A stretch of DNA of 55,881 nucleotides. Source: Acidobacteriaceae bacterium (lineage in GTDB: Bacteria; Acidobacteriota; Terriglobia; Bryobacterales; Bryobacteraceae). Position numbers and translations under genes: made by a program. Shown in pieces: positions 14,150-22,634 of the stretch (its first letter is position 1; every line of letters begins with the position of its first letter). A model generated the notes under the pieces. That model was given only the letters and a program-made list of their open reading frames with translations. It did no database searches and had not been told where the DNA came from. The stretch covers positions 1-55,881 of the forward strand of contig JAFARV010000614.1 of the NCBI GenBank assembly GCA_019245255.1. The letters are read 5' to 3'.

Positions 14150-17100
14150 ATGCACGTAATCAGACCGGCGGTTGTGCTGTTCTTGATAGCCGGTGCAGGC
14201 GGAACGGTTGCTCTAGCGCAGCAACCTAATACGGTTATCAGCACCGGTCCGGTGACGACCGTAGCTGGTAGCAGCCCCGTTACGCCGGCCAGCGGAACCG
14301 CCGGCCCGACCAGCAATTACCTGCCGTACATCGTTCCCGGCCAGCAGGTCGGTAAAGACGGCGTCACGATTCTGAATGATCCATTTGATATCGCATATAC
14401 GACGCGCCAGCAACCCGTTCAGACCAGCGATTGGTGGACCGGGCTCGGCTTGCAATGGAGCGGATGGGTTGTGGGCCGCACGCCGGCAGAAGGCAACATC
14501 GGCCGGTCCCAGAGTTTCATCAGCGAACCATTTCAGATGCAGTTCGTCGATGTGCTGGATCCCATTCCAGGACTGTCTGCGCCATTACAGGGCCTGCGTT
14601 TTTGGAATCAGAATGCAATCACTCTTCGCACCGACGGCAAGATCAACTCTACTGATTCATTCAATCCTGCCAATAACTTCGCTGGCCGCGGCGAGATCGC
14701 GAGTCAAGGGTCGCCGGAAGTTACCGTTGGCTTAGCCAACGTTCATCCTTTGGGCACCGAAGTTCCGTCGAAAGCGCCTTGGTCCAACGTCAAAGTCGTG
14801 AGTTACTCGGATTGGGGCGCAATTGTGTCCTACGCCAACCAGGGCAGCGAGCTAACGATGACGCTGAGTAACGGCACACCCTTCGCCTGGTGCGAGCGGA
14901 CGAAAGGCAATGCTCCCTTGACTGTCTGGGTGGGCGACCTCCAGCAATCTAACACTTTGAAAGTCTGGTATCACCAGAACGGAGTCCTGGGCGTCACCGT
15001 AACAACTTACTATGTGCCCTACAACAATGCCTCGCCAGCGCCGCTTCCGTCCTCCGCATCTTACGTAATTTTTTCGGATCAGGGGACCTGGACCGAACAG
15101 CGGGCAAGCTCCGCCTCAGTATCGATGTTCACCAACAGCCTGGCAAACCGTGTCGCGGTGCTCGCCATGCCACATAACATCAGTGAATCGGACACTTCAG
15201 GCTTGATTGCCGCCCTAACCGATCTCCAGCAGTACTCCTGCGCGCGCATCACAGACACAAAGCTACATTTCCCGCCGATCCCCGGTTCGGACTCGACGAT
15301 TGTTCGCGGCTCCGAGACACTGCCGCTCGGGTATGACGAAGAGAATAGTATTCTCCGCTCGAAGCTGGCTGTGACCACGACGCCCTTCCCGTTGCGCGGC
15401 TGCGTCGCGGGGGGACCACCCCTGCAAATTGTCTTTCCGCACCATCGAAAAGTAATGGACGCTGCAAGTAAACAGAACATCCTGACCACTGCCGGCGAAC
15501 CGAAATACACATGGAACGGAGTCATCGGCGAGTATCAGGCTTATCAGGGCGCATCGTACATACAGGAGCTGCCGGCTAAGGGCGTCCTCCCCTATCTTCC
15601 TGGGGTGGCATTAGATTCGCAGATGGATAACCCCTTGCAGCCAGGTCAATCAGCCGCAGAGGACATCTATCAGACCATGAAAACCTGGTTCTACATTCAG
15701 GAGCCGGTACCGGCGCCAAACAAATTAAACTCGTTTGTGCGTAATTTAGGCACTTACATGAACTATCAGGACAATACTTACATTCCCGGGCTGGCCGGAG
15801 TGTATGAGTCACTGGTCATCGCCGACGAGCTCGCGCGGTCTCCGGTGCTTGCGGCGGCCGGGAAAGATACCGACCTGGGGCGTCCAAAAGTCGCCGTCGC
15901 GGCCGAGATGCGGGACGAGATTCTACAGTCTTTGAAAGAGCTGATTGGCGAGTGGGGCAATATCTACACCACGCAGTTCTTTCAATACAATCCGCAGTTC
16001 AATTCAACGTTCGGCTATCCGGACGGGTACCAATCGGTGCAAAATTTCAACGATCACCATTTTCACTATGGGTACTTTCTGCGTGCCGCAGCCATGATTG
16101 GCCAATACGATCCCGAGTGGTTGAGGCAGTACATGCCATACCTCCATGAGCTGAGGCGCGATGTGGCCAATTTTGACCGTTCCAACCCGCGCTATCCCTT
16201 TCTGCGTGAATTCAGTCCGTTCTACGGACATAGCTGGGCGGATGGAACCAGCGGAGGCGGCGGAAATAACCAGGAATCTACGAGCGAGGCCGTCAATTTC
16301 GCTGCCGGGTTGATCGAATTGGGCCAGATTCTGGGTGAGAAGGATTGGCGCGATATCGGCATGTACTTGTTTGAGCAAGAGGTGCTTGGAGCAGAACAGT
16401 ACTGGTTCAATCAGGATGCAGACTTAACGAAACACTCCGGCACTTACTACAACGGCAATTGGCCGGATGCTTTGGTCCACTATACCGGCCCCGATGGCAC
16501 TCCCTGGCTGACCACATTGATCACCAACGTCAAACAGTTCGGCATCTTTCGCAACACTTTTTTCGGCGGAATCAAAGGTTCGTACACTATCCAAGCCACA
16601 CCGTTGAGCGCACCGTCTCTCTACTTAAGCCGGAACCAGAACTGGCTCGGCGCCACATGGAATCAGTTTGTAAAGGAGAAGAGTTATGATTCCTCACCCG
16701 CTCCGTACGAGGTGCTCGAAGCCGGCATTCAGGCGCGGTTGCCGGATTCAGGTACGGGAATCGATGACACGGGGTTGACCGGCGCCCTTCTTCGAATCAA
16801 TCAGCTACACGCGAACTTCCCCGGAGCGACGAATTCCATGGGAAAGTTTTGGGCTTATACAAATGCCAATTTAGGGCAGTTAGACGCAACGGTGGTGGCA
16901 AATACTCCCAGCTACGCAGTATTTAAGAAAACTGGTAAGCGGACCTATGTGGCCTATAATCCCAGCAGCGCTCCGCTGACGGTTACGTTTACCGACACGG
17001 TAACACTGGATAAGTTCAGCCTGACAGTACCGCCCCACTCCACAGCAACAAGCGGCGGACAAGAGCAGGTGCACATCGACACGCTCACCCCGTATGTGGC

Positions 17101-17794
17101 CGATCCGCGGCGGCTCTATTTGCGAGCCTCAGGTGATCTTACGTTGGAGCCAGGCAGTTGGATGTTGCCTGCGGGTGAGACTGCCTATCCTTCGGATGCA
17201 GCGGCGCTCGACCCTTCTTTGAAAACGGTTCCCGTCCGCCCCGATGCCGCGAAATCGACGCCTATTGATATTCCGGATTCCTCTGTCATCGTGAGTTGGA
17301 CCGGAACCTTCAGCGGCCGCCTGGTCGCCGAAGACAAGCCCGTTACCCGGTTTGCGCTGTACTTCGATCAGAGTCTGTTTCCCGGATGGCAGCGCGACCC
17401 AAAGAAGGCGCCTAACACCGTTACCATCCGGTTCCTCTACGATTTCGATTCTGACGGCACACCGGACCGGATCGAGATTGTGCAGAATGTGCCGATGGTC
17501 GACGGGAACTGCTTCTTGTACCAGAGCAAGGTAACCGAATACTACACCGACCAATACTTTGGCGGGCCAGATGGCAGGATTCCAGTATTTGTCGGCATCA
17601 AGAACCAGCCTGGCGGAAATGCGCCGTTTCCAGCCGTCGTAAAGAACGGAACGCTAACTGTCGAGATCTATGGCGGATCGGGGGCACAGCCCCTATTTCC
17701 GGTGCCGGTTTCTGTAGAAGCTGACCCGCTCTTAAATCGCGCCTCCTGGGTCGAGCCGCCCTACGGACCGCTAAGTCTTCGCCGAATACACTAG
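14150..17794 (+). CDS. Secreted glycoside hydrolase family 81 endo-beta-1,3-glucanase
   Basis: The 1214-residue protein has a signal peptide (VVLFLIAGAGGTVALAQ). The GH81 catalytic region is clear: NDHHFHYGY puts the proposed acid D at residue 635, and NNQESTSEA puts the catalytic glutamates at 709 and 713, four apart as in characterised GH81 enzymes. The SRNQNWLGATWNQFVKEKSYDSSPAPYEVL stretch and the N-terminal beta-sandwich also fit. The enzyme should cleave beta-1,3-glucans such as fungal cell walls or curdlan/laminarin outside the cytoplasm. The last 250 residues form an extra beta-rich region (DFDSDGTPDRIEI, VFVGIKNQPGG) not needed for catalysis, possibly substrate binding. It is a single-gene transcription unit by spacing. 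Confidence 0.93.
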   Translation: MHVIRPAVVLFLIAGAGGTVALAQQPNTVISTGPVTTVAGSSPVTPASGTAGPTSNYLPYIVPGQQVGKDGVTILNDPFDIAYTTRQQPVQTSDWWTGLGLQWSGWVVGRTPAEGNIGRSQSFISEPFQMQFVDVLDPIPGLSAPLQGLRFWNQNAITLRTDGKINSTDSFNPANNFAGRGEIASQGSPEVTVGLANVHPLGTEVPSKAPWSNVKVVSYSDWGAIVSYANQGSELTMTLSNGTPFAWCERTKGNAPLTVWVGDLQQSNTLKVWYHQNGVLGVTVTTYYVPYNNASPAPLPSSASYVIFSDQGTWTEQRASSASVSMFTNSLANRVAVLAMPHNISESDTSGLIAALTDLQQYSCARITDTKLHFPPIPGSDSTIVRGSETLPLGYDEENSILRSKLAVTTTPFPLRGCVAGGPPLQIVFPHHRKVMDAASKQNILTTAGEPKYTWNGVIGEYQAYQGASYIQELPAKGVLPYLPGVALDSQMDNPLQPGQSAAEDIYQTMKTWFYIQEPVPAPNKLNSFVRNLGTYMNYQDNTYIPGLAGVYESLVIADELARSPVLAAAGKDTDLGRPKVAVAAEMRDEILQSLKELIGEWGNIYTTQFFQYNPQFNSTFGYPDGYQSVQNFNDHHFHYGYFLRAAAMIGQYDPEWLRQYMPYLHELRRDVANFDRSNPRYPFLREFSPFYGHSWADGTSGGGGNNQESTSEAVNFAAGLIELGQILGEKDWRDIGMYLFEQEVLGAEQYWFNQDADLTKHSGTYYNGNWPDALVHYTGPDGTPWLTTLITNVKQFGIFRNTFFGGIKGSYTIQATPLSAPSLYLSRNQNWLGATWNQFVKEKSYDSSPAPYEVLEAGIQARLPDSGTGIDDTGLTGALLRINQLHANFPGATNSMGKFWAYTNANLGQLDATVVANTPSYAVFKKTGKRTYVAYNPSSAPLTVTFTDTVTLDKFSLTVPPHSTATSGGQEQVHIDTLTPYVADPRRLYLRASGDLTLEPGSWMLPAGETAYPSDAAALDPSLKTVPVRPDAAKSTPIDIPDSSVIVSWTGTFSGRLVAEDKPVTRFALYFDQSLFPGWQRDPKKAPNTVTIRFLYDFDSDGTPDRIEIVQNVPMVDGNCFLYQSKVTEYYTDQYFGGPDGRIPVFVGIKNQPGGNAPFPAVVKNGTLTVEIYGGSGAQPLFPVPVSVEADPLLNRASWVEPPYGPLSLRRIH

Positions 17795-17872
17795 AGAGGA
17801 ATCCGCTTGCAGTAACGACTCTTTCGCTGCTCCAGAGCGGAAAGCGCCATTTTGCCAGCGAATAAGGCGTAA

Positions 17873-18121
17873 TTACAGCTCGTCTCCCGCTTGTGGCGGC
17901 TCTCCTCCGCGCCGATTCAACACACGCCGAAAGAGCTTGCGATCGGCCTTGGCGCGACGCTCTTCGAAGAAATCGGCCGTTTTCAAGGCAGCGATTTTCT
18001 CGGCCACGGCCGTTACCACAAACTGGTTGATGCTGGTGCCCTCTTCCTTGCTGAGCTTTTCCAGCGCCGCCTTCAGGGAAACGGGCAAGCGAAGCGGATA
18101 TGTGCTGCTTTTTGTGCTCAT
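17873..18121 (-). CDS. RHH-type antitoxin
   Basis: The 82-residue protein begins MSTKSSTYPLRLPVSLKAAL, followed by KEEGTSINQFVVTAVAEKIA. That is the strand and helix-turn-helix pattern of Arc/CopG/HicB-C-like ribbon-helix-helix proteins, with a charged C-terminal tail (FFEERRAKADRKLFRRVLNRR). Its ATG overlaps the stop of the PIN toxin gene by four bases. The toxin comes first in this operon, the reverse of the usual order. Confidence 0.82.
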   Translation of the reverse strand: MSTKSSTYPLRLPVSLKAALEKLSKEEGTSINQFVVTAVAEKIAALKTADFFEERRAKADRKLFRRVLNRRGGEPPQAGDEL

Positions 18122-18540
18122 GTTCTCACAGCCTTTAGTGCCTCACGCGGCAGCAACGCCGGGATTCCGAACCGTCTTGACGGCTCGGCGAAATGGCGCT
18201 GATTAAACGTCACGATGGCATCAGCACCGCCGTTTACTGCGGTTTCCAGCACCATCTCGTCATTCGGGTCCCGCACCTGCGGTCGCCATACAAATCGGAT
18301 GTGCACCGGTTCCGAAATAGCTATTAACGTGTTGATGAATGCATCCACCTCTTCCGTGGACAATTGACAAATGAGCCTGTGTTCCGGTAACTGACATTTG
18401 GCCTCATACTCCAGCGCCAAAGGAACACTCAGCAGGATGGTTGCCAGCCCCTGATCCAGATACCGTAACAGTGCAGCCGAAGCGCCGGTCGGACTTCGTA
18501 TAGCTGCCACAATCACGTCGGTATCAACAACCAACCTCAT
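18118..18540 (-). CDS. PIN-domain toxin (PIN_3/COG1569-like)
   Basis: The 140-residue protein starts MRLVVDTDVIVAAIRSP with the first PIN acidic residue at position 6. It carries SVPLALEYEAK, then DPNDEMVLETAVNGGADAIVTFNQRHF with the remaining acidic residues. This arrangement matches the putative toxin-antitoxin PIN family COG1569 and suggests an RNase. The gene overlaps the antitoxin gene (ATGA). Confidence 0.88.
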   Translation of the reverse strand: MRLVVDTDVIVAAIRSPTGASAALLRYLDQGLATILLSVPLALEYEAKCQLPEHRLICQLSTEEVDAFINTLIAISEPVHIRFVWRPQVRDPNDEMVLETAVNGGADAIVTFNQRHFAEPSRRFGIPALLPREALKAVRT

Positions 18541-18643
18541 TCAAACGATATCACATCATATATGATGTCACTTTCGTGCAATGAGCGCATCGTTTCCGCT
18601 CGCGTAGCGGCCTGCCGCATGTCGCAACATACGTGCATCACTC

Positions 18644-19690
18644 CTAGACGTGATTTTGTTCGGTCGAATTCGTACTCCACCGCAGCAATGTTGCGCCCCA
18701 GGAATAGCCGACGCCGAAGCCGACCAGCATCACGGTCGAACCCTCCTTCAGACGGCCTGCGGCTTGCGCATGCTTCAGCGCAATAGGCAGCGTCGACGAG
18801 ACGGTATTGCCGCAGTGCGCCATACTTACTTGGAATTTGTCCGCCGGAATCTTGATGCGTTTCCGTAAGTGCTCAAGCATGTACTTGTTCGCCTGATGGA
18901 AGACGAATAAGTCAACCTGATCGAGACTTAAGCCCGCGCGCTCGAGTAGAGCCGAGACGCTTTTCGGCACCGCACCGATAGTGAAATTAAATATCTCCGC
19001 GCCATCCATGAACAGGTTGTCGTCGCTGCGGACGTTGGCGCTTTCGTCTTCCTTCTCAACAGCGGTTTCAGCAGTGCGCGCCTGGCGCATGGCGCCTGTC
19101 CGCACGATGAGATTCGGCGCGCCCTGTCCGTCCGTTCCGTACACGAATGGACCCATCAGCGGTTGCTCGGATTCAATTGCCGTCAAAAGCGTTGCTGCGG
19201 CTGCGTCGCCGAATATTGTCCGGACGCTTTTGTCACGGGGATGCAGGAATTTGCTGTATGTTTCCGCTGTCAGTAGCAGCACCTTCCGGGCCTGTCCGCT
19301 TGCGATGAGGCCTTCCGCTAGCCCGAGCCCATACACATATCCCGAGCAGCCGAGATTAAAGTCGAGCGCCCCGGCACTGGTTGGAATGCCCAGACGATCC
19401 TGCACCAGACACGCGGTCGTCGGCAGAAAGTAATCCGGGCTCTGCGTGCACAGTAAAACGTAATCGATTTCTTCGGGGCGGCAGGCGCCTGACTCAAAAA
19501 GCTTTTGAGCAGCGGCCACGGCGAGATCCGACGAGCACTCATTTTCAGCCGCGATGTGGCGCTCGTGAATACCCGTCTTATCATCGATCTTTTCAACCGA
19601 CCATTCTGGAAACTCAGTTGAAAGATTTGCCGTCGAAACCACCTTTTCAGGCAGATAGTATTCGATGGCCGCGATCGCCGCATGTTTCAT
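18644..19690 (-). CDS. 3-oxoacyl-ACP synthase III (KAS III) homologue
   Basis: This 348-residue thiolase-fold enzyme keeps the full catalytic triad: Cys115 in FNLGCSGYVYG, His265 in FHQANKYML and Asn295 in HCGNTVSST. Family members condense an acyl-CoA with malonyl-ACP or transfer acyl groups. It is last in a three-gene leftward operon (ACP, ketoreductase, KAS III) and overlaps the reductase gene by four bases. Being paired with its own ACP beside exopolysaccharide genes points to making or transferring a special acyl group rather than bulk fatty acid synthesis. Housekeeping FabH is the alternative, but the context is against it. Confidence 0.88.
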   Translation of the reverse strand: MKHAAIAAIEYYLPEKVVSTANLSTEFPEWSVEKIDDKTGIHERHIAAENECSSDLAVAAAQKLFESGACRPEEIDYVLLCTQSPDYFLPTTACLVQDRLGIPTSAGALDFNLGCSGYVYGLGLAEGLIASGQARKVLLLTAETYSKFLHPRDKSVRTIFGDAAAATLLTAIESEQPLMGPFVYGTDGQGAPNLIVRTGAMRQARTAETAVEKEDESANVRSDDNLFMDGAEIFNFTIGAVPKSVSALLERAGLSLDQVDLFVFHQANKYMLEHLRKRIKIPADKFQVSMAHCGNTVSSTLPIALKHAQAAGRLKEGSTVMLVGFGVGYSWGATLLRWSTNSTEQNHV

Positions 19691-20448
19691 TGCGCCGAAT
19701 ACCCTCCATCGAGCACGAGCGTTGAACCCGTAATCCAGCGGCCCGTATCCGCCAGCAGAAACGCTGCCGCATGGGCCACATCACGCGGCGTTCCGAAGCC
19801 AAGCGGATGTGCCGCTTCAAGAGCTTGCATCTGTTCCTCAGTCAATAGATCGCGTAGCTGGTCGAGCATCTCCGTTTGGACAAAACCGGGCGCGAGACAG
19901 TTCACACGTACGCGTTCCGGAGCAAGCTCGACGGCAAGCGATTTGACAAATGCCGTGAGTGCACCCTTGGTCGCGCCGTAAACGGAAATGGCCGGCTTCC
20001 CGGTGAACGCCATCACAGACGATACAAAGACAACGCTGCCCCCCTCCGCCGTATGGCAGCCCTTTTGGGCGAAACCGCGCGCCAACATAATGGCGCTGTA
20101 CAGATTCGTACGCACCAGATCGTCGACCCGCTTCTCGTTGGCGAACCGGATGGGCATAGCCGATTGCTTGCCTGCCGCGTGGACGATCCCATACAGCGGC
20201 CCGGTTTCGGAAACCAGCGTCTGGATCCATTTCGGGATGTCATCGGTTTGGGACAGATCGAAGACGATTGCTCGATGACCCTCGCCTGTTAGCGAGGCGC
20301 GCGTCTCCTCGAGCCGCTGTTCGTTCCGGCCCGTGAGGACCACCCGGGCATTTAGCTGGCTGAGGAGGATGGCTACTTCCCGCCCGATCCCCGACGACGC
20401 GCCCGTAACGAGCACCGTGCGGCCGTTGAGATCGAGGGGGTTGAGCAA
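19687..20448 (-). CDS. SDR-family 3-oxoacyl-ACP reductase-like
   Basis: The 253-residue short-chain dehydrogenase has the cofactor loop TGASSGIG at residues 15-22, the catalytic serine in FVSSVMAF (near 143) and Tyr157/Lys161 in YGATK. The length, the LAPGFVQTEM segment and the ending ITGSTLVLDGGYS are FabG-like. Arginine 41 after the second strand (LTGRNEQ) suggests NADPH. It lies between an acyl carrier protein gene (24 bases upstream) and KAS III (4-base overlap), so a beta-keto reduction on an ACP-bound acyl chain is the likely reaction. Confidence 0.88.
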   Translation of the reverse strand: MLNPLDLNGRTVLVTGASSGIGREVAILLSQLNARVVLTGRNEQRLEETRASLTGEGHRAIVFDLSQTDDIPKWIQTLVSETGPLYGIVHAAGKQSAMPIRFANEKRVDDLVRTNLYSAIMLARGFAQKGCHTAEGGSVVFVSSVMAFTGKPAISVYGATKGALTAFVKSLAVELAPERVRVNCLAPGFVQTEMLDQLRDLLTEEQMQALEAAHPLGFGTPRDVAHAAAFLLADTGRWITGSTLVLDGGYSAQ

Positions 20449-20472
20449 ACCGTATACTCGAACTTGAACCGC

Positions 20473-20694
20473 TTATGCGACCTTGGCCAATTTGGCCAGA
20501 TCATCGACCGTTTCACAATCCCTGATCTGCCGTGGCGACACTTTGGCGCCGTTCGAGTCCGCCAAGGCAATGTATTCGACCATCGCCAGCGAGTTCCAGT
20601 TTTCCAGGTCTTCCAGGTTCTCGGGCCCGGACAGGGTGCCTGCCGGCAGTTCGAGCAAAGTGTCCAATGCGGATAAGAATTCTTGTCGGGTCAT
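20473..20694 (-). CDS. Acyl carrier protein
   Basis: This 73-residue acidic protein starts at the ATG at 20694 (MTRQEFLSALDTLLELPAG). The longer frame reaches into the divergent promoter and is not used. The phosphopantetheine attachment site is Ser35 in NWNSLAMVEYIALAD; the usual DSL is NSL here. The second and third helices (VSPRQIRDCETVDDLAKLA) are normal. As first gene of the operon it would carry the acyl chain made by the KAS III and reductase. It is not the housekeeping AcpP, which carries the DSLD motif. Confidence 0.87.
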   Translation of the reverse strand: MTRQEFLSALDTLLELPAGTLSGPENLEDLENWNSLAMVEYIALADSNGAKVSPRQIRDCETVDDLAKLAKVA

Positions 20695-20768
20695 GTGGAT
20701 AGAGGCGGGCCGAGCCGCTATGGAATGCTTATCGGCCTTTTCTGTATAACACAACGACGCAAAACCGC
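20695..20768. promoter_or_regulatory. Divergent promoter gap of the acyl module
   Basis: These 74 bases separate the leftward ACP operon from the rightward acyltransferase gene and must hold both start signals. GAGGCGGG and an AT-containing stretch (TCTGTATAACAC) are visible. I cannot identify a clear sigma factor type. Confidence 0.35.
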
Positions 20769-21500
20769 ATGAGCGTCTTCGACAGGCTGATTCTCAACAT
20801 AAAACGCGGCGAAGGGCCGGTCTATGGCAGCGCGCGGTCGCTCGCTCGCGTGTTCCTCCGCCCCCAGGCTCCACGTTTGCCAAAATTATTAAGGCCTGTA
20901 TTTCGAGGCATTTACGAGCTGCACTACTTAGCCATCCAAAGCGCCAGAGTGCTCGTGAACGTCTGTTACCGGCATCCGTTGTTCCAGGCGCGGTGCACTT
21001 CGTTTGGCAGAAACGTGTCGCTCGACGGCCTGCCATTCGTCAGCGGCCACGTCGCAATTCACATTGGCGACAACGTCTGGCTGGGCGGCGGAATCGACAT
21101 CATGGCAGCCCGGTTTCTCGAAAATCCGCAGCTCATCATTAAAGACGGTGCCCAGATCAGCTGGAACGTGCGGATTACCGTGAACCGGGAGGTAGTGATC
21201 GAGGAGAATGCGCGCATTTCGTTCGATTGCCGGATATCCGACAGCGATGGCCATCCGCGCGAGGCCGATTTGCGGCGCCAGGATGCGCCTGTCGACCCAA
21301 GGGACATCCGGCCGGTGCGGATCTGCCGCGATGCGTGGATCGGCAACGGCGCGCACATTATGAAGGGTGTCACGGTGGGCGAAGGAGCGATCGTGGGCGC
21401 GAATAGCGTGGTGATTACGGACGTGCCGCCGTATTCACTCGTGCTCGGAAACCCGGCCGAGGTGTATTTCAAGAATTATGGGCGGCCCAAGAGGACGTAA
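20769..21500 (+). CDS. Hexapeptide-repeat (left-handed beta-helix) acyltransferase
   Basis: The protein has 243 residues. The first 80 are helical and basic. From about residue 85, irregular hexapeptide repeats appear (IHIGDNVWLGGGIDIM, IIKDGAQISWNVRITV, VVIEENARISFDCRI), then the closing coil VRICRDAWIGNGAHIMKGVTVGEGAIVGANSVV and PPYSLVLGNPAEV. The fold is that of LacA/WcaF/CysE-type O-acyltransferases. Because it diverges from an ACP/KAS III module, the donor may be acyl-ACP rather than acetyl-CoA. Acylation of a polysaccharide or lipid intermediate is likely. It is the first rightward gene of the polysaccharide cluster. Confidence 0.85.
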   Translation: MSVFDRLILNIKRGEGPVYGSARSLARVFLRPQAPRLPKLLRPVFRGIYELHYLAIQSARVLVNVCYRHPLFQARCTSFGRNVSLDGLPFVSGHVAIHIGDNVWLGGGIDIMAARFLENPQLIIKDGAQISWNVRITVNREVVIEENARISFDCRISDSDGHPREADLRRQDAPVDPRDIRPVRICRDAWIGNGAHIMKGVTVGEGAIVGANSVVITDVPPYSLVLGNPAEVYFKNYGRPKRT

Positions 21501-21512
21501 AAGCAACATGTT

Positions 21513-22631
21513 ATGCGTGCAGACTACCGCAATATACAATGTAAGGTGCGTCAAAAAACCGCTCTTATAACAGGTTCGTGCGGACTCATTGGCTCTGAGG
21601 TTACTGTCCATCTTGCCAAGAACGGGTTTCGCGTTTTCGGCGTAGACAATAATCAACGTGCTGTCTTTTTTGGCCCGGAAGGCGATACCACCTGGTCACT
21701 CCGCCGCCTACAAACAGAAATCCCTGATTATACACACTTCGACGTTGATATCCGTAACCGGCCGGGTATACTCGAAATCGTTAAAAAGGCCCGCCCGGAT
21801 GCCATCGTCCACACGGCAGCTCAGCCATCTCACGATAGAGCCGCATCCATTCCTTTTGACGACTTCGATACGAATGCCGTTGGGACATTGAACGTTCTAG
21901 AGGCTGCTCGTCAGGCATGCCCTGAGACGCCCTTCGTTCATATGTCGACGAATAAAGTTTACGGGGACCTACCAAATACGATCGTTTTGCGCGAACTCGG
22001 CACGCGTTGGGAGTACGCCGACCCGCATTACGAGCACGGCATTCCGGAAACTTTTTCAATTGATCAATCAAAGCACTCGCTTTTCGGCGCCTCGAAAGTT
22101 GCGGCCGACATAACGGTGCAGGAGTATGGACGATACTTCAATATGCCAACCTGTTGCTTGCGCGGTGGATGCTTAACTGGACCCAATCATTCGGGGGTTG
22201 AGTTGCATGGTTTCTTAAGTTACCTGGTCCGTTGCAACATCGCGCGCCGCGAATATAAGATCTTTGGCTATAAAGGGAAACAGGTTCGCGACAACATCCA
22301 TTCCGAGGATGTCGCGAATTTTATTCTCGCATTTTGCAATGCTCCTCGAATCGCAGAAGTATACAACATTGGCGGCGGCAAGGAGAACGCCTGTTCCATT
22401 CTTGAAGCCTTTGCGATCATCGAGCAGCTAACGGGGAAGGCCCAACGCTACACCTATATAGAGCAACATCGGAGCGGCGATCACATTTGCTACTACAGCG
22501 ATCTTCGCAAACTGAAAGTGCATTACCCACAATGGGAAATTACGCACCCATTGCACAATATTTTTCGCGAAATCGCTTCTTCCTGGGACCTGCGGCTCCG
22601 GCAGGATGCTCTGGCAGGCGCCTCCGCTTAA
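21513..22631 (+). CDS. NAD-dependent sugar-nucleotide epimerase/dehydratase (CDP-paratose 2-epimerase-like)
   Basis: The 372-residue extended SDR has the nucleotide loop TGSCGLIGS near residue 21, TAAQPSHDRAA, MSTNKVYGDLPN and RGGCLTGPNHSGVELHGFL. These long conserved strings fit the CDP-paratose/tyvelose epimerase-like group. At the YxxxK position the sequence reads SLFGASK, so the general-acid tyrosine is replaced by phenylalanine. Others of this group may share that. The start is 12 bases after the acyltransferase gene. It is followed after three bases by a second homologous epimerase, suggesting two successive steps on one sugar nucleotide. The sugar is not determined. Confidence 0.85.
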   Translation: MRADYRNIQCKVRQKTALITGSCGLIGSEVTVHLAKNGFRVFGVDNNQRAVFFGPEGDTTWSLRRLQTEIPDYTHFDVDIRNRPGILEIVKKARPDAIVHTAAQPSHDRAASIPFDDFDTNAVGTLNVLEAARQACPETPFVHMSTNKVYGDLPNTIVLRELGTRWEYADPHYEHGIPETFSIDQSKHSLFGASKVAADITVQEYGRYFNMPTCCLRGGCLTGPNHSGVELHGFLSYLVRCNIARREYKIFGYKGKQVRDNIHSEDVANFILAFCNAPRIAEVYNIGGGKENACSILEAFAIIEQLTGKAQRYTYIEQHRSGDHICYYSDLRKLKVHYPQWEITHPLHNIFREIASSWDLRLRQDALAGASA

Positions 22632-22634
22632 GGA

